A DNA stretch of 64,000 nt from Acidovorax sp. sif1233 (GCF_019218755.1 NZ_JAHUWZ010000004.1:248001-312000); one strand, 5' to 3'; positions 1 to 8,736 are shown, numbered from the stretch's first letter. The notes: generated by a model not told the origin, from the letters alone. Made by a program: numbers and translations.

Positions 1-1131
1 AGCCAGGTCGCCGCCCGGGTGCAGACCCAGGTCAGCGCGCTGGTCATCCAGAACCTCACCGACGGGGTCCTGGTGGTGGACGAAAGCGATGTGGTGCGCA
101 TTGCCAATCCCGCCGGGCTCCAGCTTCTCGGCGGCCCTGCCCTGCCCGAACTGCCCTTCATCCTGTCGTCCGAGACGCCCTGGAACCCGCTGGTCACCCT
201 GGCACGGAGGACTTTCCGCCAGGAACACTCCCAGACCGCGGACGTGGACCTGCTCCATCCGGGACAGAGCCCCACCGGACTGCATGTGCGCACCTGGCTG
301 ACCTCGACGCGCGAAGCCGCGCGCCAGGCGCAGACCGAGCGCCTGTGCGTGATGTTCCTGCACGACCTGCGGGAGATGGAAGCCCGGCTGCGCACGGAAA
401 AGCTCGCCGCCATGGGCCGCATGTCCGCCGCCGTGGCGCATGAGATCCGCAACCCGCTGGCCGCCATCGTGCAGGCCAACGCCCTGCTCGAGGAAGACCT
501 GCACGACCCCGCCCAGAAACGGCTGGCGCGCATGGTGCAGCAGAATGCGGACCGCCTGGCCCGCATCGCCGAAGAGGTTCTGGACATCGCCCGCGTGCAG
601 CACCAGATCAGCCACGCGCCGGCATCCACCTTACCGCTGGACGAAACCGTGGCGCTGGTCTGGAATGACTGGCAGGCGCAGGACCCCCTGCAGCGCCGCG
701 CGGTGGTGATGCTCGAAGCGGGCAATACCCAGGTGGAGTTCGACACGGAGCATCTGCGCCGCGTGCTCGTGAACCTGCTGGACAATGCGCTGCGCTACAT
801 GGGCCAGGAGCCCGATTCGCTCACGGTGACCACCCGGGCCCTGCCGTCGGGACAGATCAGCCTGCAAGTCTGGAGCGACGGCGCCCCCATGGACAAATCG
901 GTGGAGCGCCACCTGTTCGAGCCCTTCTTTTCATCCGAAAGCCGCTCCAGCGGCCTGGGCCTGTATATTTGCCGCGAGCTGTGCCAGCGCCATGGGGCGT
1001 CCATCAGCTACCAGCGGCTTACCCGCACCACCCTGCGGGGCGAGGTGGGAGGCAACGCCTTCACCGTGGGCTTTCGCCGCACCACACGCCCCACCGAAGC
1101 CGCCACGCTGTTTGACACCATCGTGGTCTGA
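1..1131 (+). CDS. pilS: PilS-type sensor histidine kinase, 5' end cut by the window
   Basis: The gene is open from base 1, so its N-terminus lies outside the window; about 376 residues are visible. They hold a PAS-like segment (NLTDGVLVVDE), a HisKA dimerisation box with the phospho-acceptor histidine (AVAHEIRNPLAAI), and a HATPase domain with an N box (NLLDNALRY) and a G box (GLGLYICREL). It lies 11 bases before a sigma-54 response regulator of the PilR type, so I read it as PilS, the inner-membrane kinase controlling type IV pilin expression. Membrane segments of PilS would lie in the missing part. The pairing is clear; the pilus assignment rests on family resemblance. Confidence 0.88.
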   Translation, partial: SQVAARVQTQVSALVIQNLTDGVLVVDESDVVRIANPAGLQLLGGPALPELPFILSSETPWNPLVTLARRTFRQEHSQTADVDLLHPGQSPTGLHVRTWLTSTREAARQAQTERLCVMFLHDLREMEARLRTEKLAAMGRMSAAVAHEIRNPLAAIVQANALLEEDLHDPAQKRLARMVQQNADRLARIAEEVLDIARVQHQISHAPASTLPLDETVALVWNDWQAQDPLQRRAVVMLEAGNTQVEFDTEHLRRVLVNLLDNALRYMGQEPDSLTVTTRALPSGQISLQVWSDGAPMDKSVERHLFEPFFSSESRSSGLGLYICRELCQRHGASISYQRLTRTTLRGEVGGNAFTVGFRRTTRPTEAATLFDTIVV

Positions 1132-1142
1132 AACGCATTGCC

Positions 1143-2660
1143 ATGAACGCCCCTGCCGCCTCCATCCTCGTCGTGGACGACGAACCCGACCTGCGCACCT
1201 TGTACGAGCTGACGCTGCTGCGCGAAGGCTATCGTGTGGAGACTGCGTCCAGCGTGCAGGAGGCACGCGAGCAGCTCAAGGCCCACCGGTTCGATGCCGT
1301 CATCACCGACATGCGCCTGCCCGACGGGTTCGGCATGGAACTGCTGCAGGACCTGCGTGACCAGCAGCGCCGCGAACGCTGCGTGGTCATGACGGCCTAC
1401 GGGTCGGCCGAGAACGCCGTGGAGGCCCTGCGCTCCGGCGCGTTCGACTACATGACCAAGCCGGTGGACCTCAAGCAGTTCCGGTCGGTTGTCGCCTCCG
1501 CGGTGCAGGGCACGGGTGGTGTCCCCGCGCCCCGGGCCGCGCGCAGCGGTGGAGTGCAAGGCCGGCCGGCGCCGGCCGGCGCGGATCCCCTGGCGGCGGG
1601 CACCGCCCTGGACCGGCTGGTGGGCACCTCCGAGGCGATCCGCAACGTCAAGCAGCGGGTGGCCAAGGTCGCGCGCGGCATGGCGCCCGTGCTGATTCAC
1701 GGTGAATCAGGCACGGGCAAGGAACTGGTGGCGCAGGCCCTGCATGCCAGCAGCCAGCGCGCGGATGGCCCGCTGGTGGCCGTGAACTGTGGTGCCATTC
1801 CCGAGAACCTGCTCGAGGCGGAGTTCTTCGGCGCCCGCAAGGGCTCCTACACCGGCGCCGCCCAGGATCGCGACGGCTACTTTCAGGCGGCCCGTGGCGG
1901 CACGCTGTTTCTCGACGAGATCGGCGACCTGCCCCTGGCCATGCAGTCCAAATTGCTGCGTGCGATCCAGGAGCGCAGCGTGCGGCCCCTGGGCTCGACG
2001 CAGGAGGAGACGGTGGATGTGCGCATCGTCAGCGCCACGCACCGCGACCTGGCCGCCGATGTGCAATCGGGCCGCTTCCGGCAGGATCTGTACTACCGGC
2101 TCAACGTGATCGAGATCCTGATCCCCCCTCTGCGCGAGCGGCGCGAGGACCTGCCGGTGCTGTGCGCCGCGCTGCTCTCGCGCATCGCGCAGGAATCGGG
2201 CATGCCGGTCCCCCCGCTGACCGACAGCGCGCTCCACGCCATCGCCGCGCACCCGCTGACCGGCAACGTCCGGGAACTTGAAAACCTGCTGCACCGGGCC
2301 GTGGCGCTCAGCGATGGGGAAGAGCTGCATGTGGACGGGCCCTCGGGGGGGACCGCCGAGTCCCCGAGGACACGGGCGGCGCCAGCGCCCGCGATGCCGT
2401 CCCCCGCCGACCCGCAGAGCGCCTACCCGGCCGCGCCGCCGCCCGGCGCGGGCAGCCTGGTGACGCTGCCCAGCGATCTTCAGGCATGGCTTGACCAGCA
2501 GGAGCGCGACATCCTGATCCGCGCCCTGCGCGAGGCGGGCTTCAACCGGACCGCCACCGCCGCCCGGCTGGGCATCAGCCTGCGCCAGATACGCTACAGG
2601 ATCGCCCGGCTGAACATCGCCGTGCCCAACGACCAGGACCCGCATGACGACGTGGGCTGA
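1143..2660 (+). CDS. pilR: PilR sigma-54-dependent response regulator
   Basis: This 505-residue NtrC-family activator has a receiver domain (residues 5-120, phospho-acceptor Asp56 in ITDMRLP), an AAA+ domain with Walker A GESGTGKE, and a Fis-type helix-turn-helix at the C-terminus (NRTATAARLGISLRQIRYR). The sigma-54 contact loop reads GSYTGA where GAFTGA is canonical; PilR proteins often carry GSFTGA and the aromatic residue is kept, so it should be active. Two Pro/Ala-rich linkers, about residues 120-160 and 395-440, make it longer than typical PilR. It should activate pilin transcription with RNA polymerase-sigma-54. The gene overlaps ampD by 17 bases. Confidence 0.92.
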   Translation: MNAPAASILVVDDEPDLRTLYELTLLREGYRVETASSVQEAREQLKAHRFDAVITDMRLPDGFGMELLQDLRDQQRRERCVVMTAYGSAENAVEALRSGAFDYMTKPVDLKQFRSVVASAVQGTGGVPAPRAARSGGVQGRPAPAGADPLAAGTALDRLVGTSEAIRNVKQRVAKVARGMAPVLIHGESGTGKELVAQALHASSQRADGPLVAVNCGAIPENLLEAEFFGARKGSYTGAAQDRDGYFQAARGGTLFLDEIGDLPLAMQSKLLRAIQERSVRPLGSTQEETVDVRIVSATHRDLAADVQSGRFRQDLYYRLNVIEILIPPLRERREDLPVLCAALLSRIAQESGMPVPPLTDSALHAIAAHPLTGNVRELENLLHRAVALSDGEELHVDGPSGGTAESPRTRAAPAPAMPSPADPQSAYPAAPPPGAGSLVTLPSDLQAWLDQQERDILIRALREAGFNRTATAARLGISLRQIRYRIARLNIAVPNDQDPHDDVG

Positions 2661-3276
2661 GGAGGCAGCGCCGGCGGACCCACCGCCGTGGGACGGCGGA
2701 TGGCACCGCGCGGCCACGAGGCTCCCATCCCCCAACCATGGCACGCGCCCGGCACCGGCCAGGTCCGCCATCGACCTGATCGTGGTGCATTCCATCAGCC
2801 TGCCGCCGGGCGAGTACGGGGGGGGTGCAGTGCAACAGCTGTTCACCAACACCCTGGACTGGGATGCCCATCCCTACTACCAGAGCATCCGCGGACTGGC
2901 GGTGTCGTCGCATTTCTTCATCGAGCGCACCGGTGCGCTCTGGCAGTTCGTGGATTGCGATCTGCGGGCCTGGCACGCAGGCCAGTCGGCCTACCGCGGG
3001 CGCAGCCAGTGCAATGACGACTCGATCGGCATCGAGCTGGAGGGCCTGGAGGGCCTGGCGTTCGAACCCGCCCAGTACCGGACGCTGGCCACGCTCTGCC
3101 AGGACATCGCGCGGCGCTATCCCATCGCGCACATTGCGGGACATGAGCACATAGCGCCCGGGCGCAAGCAGGATCCCGGCCTCGGCTTCGACTGGGTAAA
3201 GGTACAAAAGGCGTTGCGCTGGCCGCCGCACCGTTTTCCCGCGGCGACCCGGCCCGCCATCCTGGCCGCCAGCTGA
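2644..3276 (+). CDS. ampD: AmpD, 1,6-anhydro-N-acetylmuramyl-L-alanine amidase
   Basis: This 210-residue cytoplasmic zinc amidase cleaves the lactyl-peptide bond of anhydromuropeptides during cell-wall recycling. The Amidase_2 fold is recognisable: VVHSISLP carries the first zinc histidine, NDDSIGIELEG the core strand, and GHEHIAPGRKQDPG the second histidine and the Asp ligand. Its start lies inside the last codons of pilR, which suggests translational coupling. By lowering anhydromuropeptides, AmpD normally limits AmpR-driven beta-lactamase induction. With mpl further along, two peptidoglycan recycling enzymes occur in the window. Confidence 0.93.
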   Translation: MTTWAEEAAPADPPPWDGGWHRAATRLPSPNHGTRPAPARSAIDLIVVHSISLPPGEYGGGAVQQLFTNTLDWDAHPYYQSIRGLAVSSHFFIERTGALWQFVDCDLRAWHAGQSAYRGRSQCNDDSIGIELEGLEGLAFEPAQYRTLATLCQDIARRYPIAHIAGHEHIAPGRKQDPGLGFDWVKVQKALRWPPHRFPAATRPAILAAS

Positions 3277-3504
3277 ACGCGCTGTCGCAGCGCCGCGTCA
3301 CAGCAACTTTTTCTTTGTGCAACCGCACAAAGCCGCATCGCCAAGCTCCACGCGGCCTCGCGAAGAAAAACCGCCCGAATCGCCCGCCGCGGCGCGGATT
3401 CGCTGCTGCTTTTTCGGTGGGACAAGGGATTCCAGCGGGGTCATCGCAAGAACTCGCAGCATTGAAAACATGCTGTTTCCCTTTTCCCAGGGGTTTGGGG
3501 CGGT
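3277..3504. other. ampD-nrdA intergenic region, upstream part
   Basis: No convincing gene is seen. An 8-bp hairpin (CTTTGTGC, loop AACC, GCACAAAG; 3313-3332) lies 36 bases after ampD. It has no downstream T run on either strand, so it is not called a terminator. Confidence 0.5.
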
Positions 3505-3520
3505 ACACTACCGGTAGTGT
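3505..3520 (+). promoter_or_regulatory. NrdR box 1 upstream of nrdA
   Basis: ACACTACCGGTAGTGT is a perfect 16-bp palindrome with the ACAC and GTGT ends of the NrdR box consensus. It ends one base before the proposed -35 hexamer. Its centre is 32 bases, about three helical turns, from the centre of box 2, the geometry expected for paired NrdR binding. Confidence 0.8.
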
Positions 3521-3521
3521 C

Positions 3522-3550
3522 TTGAATGCACCTGACACACCATATATAGT
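3522..3550 (+). promoter_or_regulatory. Predicted sigma-70 promoter of nrdAB
   Basis: TTGAAT (3522-3527) and TATAGT (3545-3550) are separated by 17 bases, a good -35/-10 pair. The -35 lies between the two NrdR boxes and the -10 lies inside box 2, so bound NrdR would block RNA polymerase directly. Transcription would begin near 3557, giving a leader of about 90 bases. Confidence 0.65.
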
Positions 3551-3552
3551 GT
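3537..3552 (+). promoter_or_regulatory. NrdR box 2 overlapping the nrdA -10
   Basis: ACACCATATATAGTGT matches the NrdR consensus (ACAC-WATATATW-GTGT) at nearly every position. NrdR is the zinc-finger/ATP-cone repressor of ribonucleotide reductase genes. The box contains the predicted -10 hexamer. Confidence 0.85.
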
Positions 3553-3645
3553 GCGGCAGACAGAAGTCCGGCCCATCACTCACACCTTGCGGCGGCTTCA
3601 CGCCCCGCGCCACACATCCCAGACAGCCCACAGAAGAGGACACCC

Positions 3646-6588
3646 ATGCAAGCTGCTTTGACTACGCCTTCCACCACCCACGCCAACCCAGCGCAAGCTC
3701 CGGCTTCGCAGCCCGCGCCAACGTCGGCGGCCAACTCGCTGGCGCATTACCAGATCATCCGCCGCAACGGGGCGGTGGTGCCGTTTGAGCCGCAAAAGAT
3801 CGCGGTGGCGATGATGAAGGCCTTCCTGGCGGTGCATGGCACACAAGGCGCCGCGTCCGCCAGCGTGCGCGAAGTCGTGGACACCCTGACCCAGAATGTC
3901 ACCCGCGCCCTGGTGCGGTCGCGCCCCGGAGGCGGCACCTTTCATATTGAAGATGTGCAGGACCAGGTGGAACTCGGACTGATGCGTGGCGGCCACCATG
4001 AGATTGCCCGCGCCTACGTGCTGTACCGCGAGCGCCGCACCCAGGAGCGTGCACGCCAGGTCGAGCAGCAGGCTCCGTCCGCCCCCGCTCCGCTGCTCCA
4101 CGTGCTGGACGGCGGAGAACGCGTTGCCCTCGACCTCCACCGGCTGCAGGCATTGATCGAGTCGGCCTGCGTGAATCTTGGCGCGGACGTCAGCGCAGAC
4201 CCCATCGTTGCCGAAACCATGCGCAACCTGTACGACGGCGTTCCCATGGACGAGGTCTACAAGGCCTCCATCCTGGCGGCCCGCACGCTCATCGAAAAAG
4301 ACCCCGACTACACCTACGCCACCGCCCGCCTGCTGCTGCACACTATCGTGCGCGAAGTCCTGGGCCGCGAGGTGACCCAGAGCGCGATGGGACAAGCCTA
4401 TATCGACTACTTCCCCGAATTCATCAAGAAGGGCGTGGAAAACGAGCTGCTGGACGAGCGCCTGTTGCAATATGACCTGCAGCGCCTGGGCGCCGCCCTG
4501 CAGGCGGACCGCGACCTGAAGTTCGACTACCTCGGACTGCAGACCCTGTACGACCGTTACTTCCTGCACGTCAAAAAGACGCGCATCGAGTTGCCCCAGG
4601 CTTTCTTCATGCGCGTGGCCATGGGCCTGGCCCTCAACGAAGTCGACCGCGAAGCCCGCGCCATCGAGTTCTATGAAGTGCTCTCGTCGTTCGACTTCAT
4701 GTCCAGCACGCCCACGCTGTTCAACAGCGGCACGCTGCGCTCGCAGCTGTCTTCGTGCTACCTGACCACGGTGCCCGACGACCTGGACGGCATCTACGAG
4801 TCGATCAAGGAAAACGCCCTGCTGTCCAAGTTCGCGGGCGGCCTGGGCAACGACTGGACCCGGGTGCGCGCGCTGGGCAGCCACATCAAGGGCACCAACG
4901 GCGAATCGCAAGGCGTGGTGCCTTTCCTCAAGGTCGTCAACGACACGGCCGTGGCCGTGAACCAGGGCGGCAAGCGCAAGGGCGCTGTCTGCACCTACCT
5001 GGAATCCTGGCACCTCGACATCGAAGAATTCCTGGAGCTGCGCAAGAACACGGGCGACGACCGCCGCCGCACGCACGACATGAACACGGCGAACTGGATT
5101 CCCGACCTGTTCATGCGCCGCGTGATGGAAAAGGGCACCTGGACCCTGTTCTCCCCTTCCAACGTGCCCGACCTGCACGACCTCTTCGGCGCCGACTTCG
5201 AGAAAGCCTACGTGGCCTACGAGGAAAAGGCCGCGCGCGGCGAGATCAAGCCTTCCAAGACGGTGCAGGCCACCGACATGTGGCGCAAGATGCTGACCAT
5301 GCTGTTCGAGACCGGCCACCCCTGGATCACGTTCAAGGACGCCTGCAACGTGCGCTCGCCCCAGCAGCACGCCGGCGTGGTGCACTCGTCCAACCTGTGC
5401 ACCGAGATCACGCTGAACACCAGCGACACCGAGACCGCCGTGTGCAACCTCGGCTCGGTCAACCTGCTGCAGCATCTGAAGGACGGCCAGATCGACCACG
5501 ACAAGCTCAAGAGGACCATCAAGGTCGCCATGCGCATGCTCGACAACGTGATCGACATCAACTACTACGCCGTCAAGAAGGCGCGCGACTCCAACCTGCG
5601 CCATCGCCCGGTGGGCCTGGGGGTGATGGCGTTCCAGGACAGCCTGTATGAGCTGCGCATTCCCTACGCGTCGCAAGAGGCCGTGGAGTTCGCCGACAAG
5701 TCGATGGAAGCCATCTGCTACTACGCCTACTGGGCCTCCACCGAACTGGCACGGGAACGCGGCCAGTACTCCAGCTACAAGGGCTCGCTGTGGGACCGCG
5801 GCATCCTCCCGTTCGACACGCTGGACATGCTGTCGGATGCCCGGGGCGGGTATGTGGAAGTGGACCGCTCTTCCACCCTGGACTGGGACGCCCTGCGCAA
5901 GAAGATCGCGCAGGACGGCATGCGCAACTCGAATTGCGTGGCCATCGCGCCCACCGCGACCATCTCCAACATCATCGGCGTGGATGCATCGATCGAGCCC
6001 TCGTTCGGCAACCTGTCCGTGAAGTCCAACCTGTCGGGCGAATTCACCGTCATCAACGGCGGCCTGGTGCGCGACCTCAAGCGCCTGGGACTGTGGGATG
6101 ACGTGATGATCATGGATCTCAAGCATTTCAAGGGCTCCCTGCACCCCATCGATCGCGTGCCGCCAGACATCAAGGCGCTGTATTCGACCGCCTTCGAGGT
6201 GGAGCCCCACTGGCTGGTGGAGGCCGCATCGCGCCGCCAGAAATGGATCGACCAGGCGCAGAGCCTGAACATCTACATGGCTGGCGCATCGGGCAAGAAG
6301 CTTGACGACACCTACAAGCTGGCCTGGGTGCGCGGTCTGAAGACCACCTACTACCTGCGCACGCAGAGCGCCACGCACGTCGAGATGAGCACCGTGAACA
6401 CGCGCCAGCTCAACGCGGTTTCGTCCGGCAACGACGGCGGTGCGCCACAGGCCTCCGCGTCCCCGCAGGCCAAGCCCAGCGCGCTGGAAGCCGCTGCGGC
6501 AGCGGCCGCCGCGCAGGCCGCCGCGCTGCCCGCCACGGACATCAAGTTCTGCGCAATCGACGATCCAACCTGCGAAGCCTGCCAATAA
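3646..6588 (+). CDS. nrdA: Class Ia ribonucleoside-diphosphate reductase, alpha subunit
   Basis: This 980-residue catalytic subunit reduces ribonucleoside diphosphates to deoxy forms. Residues 34-130 form an N-terminal ATP cone, and about 155-240 look like a second, degenerate cone, as in Pseudomonas NrdA. Cys371 in SSCY, the Asn583/Cys585/Glu587 triad in SSNLCTEI, and the C-terminal redox pair Cys976/Cys979 (CEACQ) are present. An Ala-rich linker precedes the swinging C-terminus. The start is set by an AGAGGA ribosome-binding site upstream. It is followed by nrdB and controlled by a promoter with two NrdR boxes. Confidence 0.97.
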   Translation: MQAALTTPSTTHANPAQAPASQPAPTSAANSLAHYQIIRRNGAVVPFEPQKIAVAMMKAFLAVHGTQGAASASVREVVDTLTQNVTRALVRSRPGGGTFHIEDVQDQVELGLMRGGHHEIARAYVLYRERRTQERARQVEQQAPSAPAPLLHVLDGGERVALDLHRLQALIESACVNLGADVSADPIVAETMRNLYDGVPMDEVYKASILAARTLIEKDPDYTYATARLLLHTIVREVLGREVTQSAMGQAYIDYFPEFIKKGVENELLDERLLQYDLQRLGAALQADRDLKFDYLGLQTLYDRYFLHVKKTRIELPQAFFMRVAMGLALNEVDREARAIEFYEVLSSFDFMSSTPTLFNSGTLRSQLSSCYLTTVPDDLDGIYESIKENALLSKFAGGLGNDWTRVRALGSHIKGTNGESQGVVPFLKVVNDTAVAVNQGGKRKGAVCTYLESWHLDIEEFLELRKNTGDDRRRTHDMNTANWIPDLFMRRVMEKGTWTLFSPSNVPDLHDLFGADFEKAYVAYEEKAARGEIKPSKTVQATDMWRKMLTMLFETGHPWITFKDACNVRSPQQHAGVVHSSNLCTEITLNTSDTETAVCNLGSVNLLQHLKDGQIDHDKLKRTIKVAMRMLDNVIDINYYAVKKARDSNLRHRPVGLGVMAFQDSLYELRIPYASQEAVEFADKSMEAICYYAYWASTELARERGQYSSYKGSLWDRGILPFDTLDMLSDARGGYVEVDRSSTLDWDALRKKIAQDGMRNSNCVAIAPTATISNIIGVDASIEPSFGNLSVKSNLSGEFTVINGGLVRDLKRLGLWDDVMIMDLKHFKGSLHPIDRVPPDIKALYSTAFEVEPHWLVEAASRRQKWIDQAQSLNIYMAGASGKKLDDTYKLAWVRGLKTTYYLRTQSATHVEMSTVNTRQLNAVSSGNDGGAPQASASPQAKPSALEAAAAAAAAQAAALPATDIKFCAIDDPTCEACQ

Positions 6589-6597
6589 GGACTTCGC

Positions 6598-6630
6598 GCG
6601 CAACGCCTCGACACATCCGAGGCGTTGCGC
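6598..6630 (+). promoter_or_regulatory. Strong hairpin between nrdA and nrdB
   Basis: A 13-bp perfect inverted repeat (GCGCAACGCCTCG at 6598-6610, complement at 6618-6630) with a 7-base loop starts 10 bases after the nrdA stop. No T run follows, so it is more likely a 3'-end stabilising or processing structure than a simple terminator. It could set different nrdA and nrdB mRNA levels. Confidence 0.7.
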
Positions 6631-6722
6631 ATGTGCTGTGAAGCAACAAATCGTTGCCACACAACGCTTCAGTGCTTTTCTTTTCGCAGCACTGCTTTCA
6701 TAATCCGAACACTGGAAAATCT

Positions 6723-7919
6723 ATGTTGACCTGGGACGAAGAAGTCAAGCCCTCATCGCAAAATCAACTGGACGGCGGTCTGCAAAACAACCGCCCGGCG
6801 GGGCAACCGCCTCTGTCTTTTCAGTCCCCCTCGCTGCAACCCGTTGCTGCGACCGCAACGGCCGCAGCAGGCCCACAAGTGGCGGAGTCCACTGCAGTGC
6901 ATCGGCGCGTCAATGCCGCCGACAAGCGCATCATCAACGGCCAGACCGACGTCAACCAGCTGGTCCCGTTCAAGTACAAGTGGGCGTGGGAAAAGTACCT
7001 CGCCACCTGCGCCAACCACTGGATGCCGCAGGAAGTGAACATGACGCGCGACATCGCGTTGTGGAAGGACCCGAACGGCCTGACCGATGACGAGCGCCGC
7101 ATCATCAAGCGCAATCTCGGCTTCTTCGTGACCGCCGACTCGCTGGCCGCCAACAACATCGTGCTGGGCACCTACCGCCACATCACGGCGCCCGAGTGCC
7201 GCCAGTTCCTGCTGCGCCAGGCCTTTGAAGAAGCCATCCACACGCACGCCTACCAGTACATCGTGGAGTCGCTCGGACTGGACGAGTCCGAGATCTTCAA
7301 CGCCTACAACGAAGTCCAGTCGATCCGTGACAAGGACCAGTTCCTGATCCCTTTCATCGAAGCGATCATGGACCCCAACTTCCACACCGGCACCCCCGAA
7401 AACGACCAGACGCTGCTCAAGTCGCTGATCGTTTTCGCCTGCCTGATGGAAGGCCTGTTCTTCTATGTCGGCTTCACGCAGATCCTGGCGCTGGGCCGGC
7501 AAAACAAGATGACCGGCGCTGCCGAGCAATACCAGTACATCCTGCGCGACGAGTCGATGCACTGCAACTTCGGCATCGACCTGATCAACCAGCTCAAGCT
7601 CGAGAACCCGCACCTCTGGACCGCCGAATTCAAGGCCGAGATCAAGGCGCTGTTCCTCAAGGCGGTCGAGCTGGAATACCGCTACGCCGAAGACACCATG
7701 CCCCGCGGCGTGCTGGGCATGAACGCGTCCATGTTCAAGGGCTACCTGCGCTACATCGCCAATCGCCGTGCCACGCAGATCGGACTGGAAACGCTGTTCC
7801 CCAACGAAGAGAACCCGTTCCCGTGGATGAGCGAGATGATTGACCTCAAGAAGGAACGCAACTTCTTCGAGACCCGGGTTATTGAATACCAGTCCGGTGG
7901 TGCGCTGTCCTGGGACTAG
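6723..7919 (+). CDS. nrdB: Class Ia ribonucleoside-diphosphate reductase, beta subunit
   Basis: This subunit of 398 residues houses the diiron-tyrosyl radical. The start at MLTWDEE is chosen because upstream codons in frame do not look like NrdB. Iron ligands and the radical site align with E. coli: Glu170, His173 and Tyr177 in EAIHTHAY, plus [12 protein letters not shown] later. So it is a tyrosyl-radical (Ia) type, not a Phe-containing class Ic type. The first 60 residues are a low-complexity extension. It lies 134 bases after nrdA with a stable hairpin between, so the two are probably transcribed together. Confidence 0.96.
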   Translation: MLTWDEEVKPSSQNQLDGGLQNNRPAGQPPLSFQSPSLQPVAATATAAAGPQVAESTAVHRRVNAADKRIINGQTDVNQLVPFKYKWAWEKYLATCANHWMPQEVNMTRDIALWKDPNGLTDDERRIIKRNLGFFVTADSLAANNIVLGTYRHITAPECRQFLLRQAFEEAIHTHAYQYIVESLGLDESEIFNAYNEVQSIRDKDQFLIPFIEAIMDPNFHTGTPENDQTLLKSLIVFACLMEGLFFYVGFTQILALGRQNKMTGAAEQYQYILRDESMHCNFGIDLINQLKLENPHLWTAEFKAEIKALFLKAVELEYRYAEDTMPRGVLGMNASMFKGYLRYIANRRATQIGLETLFPNEENPFPWMSEMIDLKKERNFFETRVIEYQSGGALSWD

Positions 7920-7955
7920 CGCCTTTCGCATCACACCACCATGGATTTTTACACC

Positions 7956-8070
7956 ACGCCCCACACAGACAGCGCCGCAGAGCGTTGCAGTGCGGGGCGT
8001 TCCCGTGTTCATGGCGATGGGGGTTTTCTCCATCGCCATGGATCGCTTCGTGTCCACTGCAGACACGAAG
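7956..8070 (+). promoter_or_regulatory. Three tandem hairpins before the H1-like gene
   Basis: Three inverted repeats follow each other between nrdB and the H1-like gene. Hairpin 1: ACGCCCC (7956-7962) with GGGGCGT (7994-8000), extended by CAC/GTG after one mismatch. Hairpin 2: CATGGCGATGG (8010-8020) with its exact complement (8030-8040). Hairpin 3: CTTCGTGTC (8046-8054) with its exact complement (8062-8070), loop 7. None has a T run. The last stem ends 20 bases before the ribosome-binding site. It may be a structured 5' leader or a small RNA. Confidence 0.55.
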
Positions 8071-8102
8071 TGCTCTTTGCAAATTGACCCAAGGAGAACA
8101 TG

Positions 8103-8687
8103 ATGGCAACTGCGAAAAAAACGGCCGCCAAGAAGGCAGCCCCAGCGAAAAAGGCCGCATCGGCAAAGCCCGTAGCGGCAAAGAAGGCTGCACCGGCCAA
8201 GAAGGCCGCTCCCGCCAAGAAGGCAGTAGCAGCGAAGAAGGCTGCACCTGCCAAGAAGGCAGCAGCGCCAGCCAAGAAGGCCGCTCCCGCCAAGAAGGCA
8301 GTAGCAGCGAAGAAGGCTGCGCCCGCCAAGAAGGCAGCAGCACCAGCCAAGAAGGCCGCTCCCGCCAAGAAGGCAGTAGCAGCGAAGAAGGCTGCACCTG
8401 CCAAGAAGGCAGCAGCACCAGCCAAGAAGGCCGCTCCCGCCAAGAAGGCAGTAGCAGCAAAGAAGGCTGCGCCTGCCAAGAAGGCAGCAGCACCAGCCAA
8501 GAAGGCCGCTCCCGCCAAGAAGGCAGCAGCAGCAAAGAAGGCTGCACCCGCCAAGGCCGCCCCCGCGAAGAAAGCTGCACCGGCCAAGAAGGCCCCCAAG
8601 GCGCCTGCCCCTGCGGCCGCTCCTGCAGCACAGACTACCCTGAACCCTCAGGCAGCCTGGCCCTTCCCTACGGGCAACAAGCCGTAA
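8103..8687 (+). CDS. Histone H1-like Lys/Ala-rich DNA-binding protein
   Basis: This very basic protein of 194 residues is made almost only of Lys, Ala and Pro in AAPAKKA-type repeats resembling eukaryotic H1 tails and the AlgP/Hc1-like proteins of beta- and gamma-proteobacteria. It is expected to bind DNA non-specifically and compact the nucleoid. A 25-residue unit is repeated about four and a half times; only the last 25 residues (ending PFPTGNKP) are of mixed composition. Two ATGs are adjacent (8100, 8103); 8103 is chosen because AAGGAG at 8091 is then 6 bases away. A strong terminator follows. Confidence 0.85.
   Translation: MATAKKTAAKKAAPAKKAASAKPVAAKKAAPAKKAAPAKKAVAAKKAAPAKKAAAPAKKAAPAKKAVAAKKAAPAKKAAAPAKKAAPAKKAVAAKKAAPAKKAAAPAKKAAPAKKAVAAKKAAPAKKAAAPAKKAAPAKKAAAAKKAAPAKAAPAKKAAPAKKAPKAPAPAAAPAAQTTLNPQAAWPFPTGNKP
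8190..8545 (+). repeat. 75-bp tandem repeats in the H1-like gene
   Basis: About 4.5 copies of a 75-bp, 25-codon unit (AKKAAPAKKAVAAKKAAPAK and onwards) differ by only a few bases. Such repeats can gain or lose units by slippage while staying in frame, so protein length probably varies between strains. Confidence 0.85.
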
Positions 8688-8708
8688 TCAGCACGTATTA
8701 CGCGCTCA

Positions 8709-8736
8709 ACCCGGTGCCGTTGCACCGGGTTTTTTT
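8709..8736 (+). terminator. Intrinsic terminator after the H1-like gene
   Basis: ACCCGGTGC (8709-8717), loop CGTT, GCACCGGGT (8722-8730), then seven T's (8730-8736). A textbook rho-independent terminator 21 bases after the stop codon. Confidence 0.93.

Noticed and set aside
3313..3332. Hairpin after ampD considered as a terminator
   Set aside because: There is no T run downstream on the plus strand or on the minus strand; only a preceding T-rich stretch.
3598..6660. Very long open reading frame opposite nrdA (1020 codons)
   Set aside because: It is a shadow frame of a GC-rich gene; nrdA is unmistakable and the opposite frame is repetitive in Val, Gly, His and Gln with no family motif.
8190..8545. 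Regular repeats resembling a CRISPR array
   Set aside because: The repeats are 75-bp in-frame coding repeats without unique spacers, within the H1-like gene.
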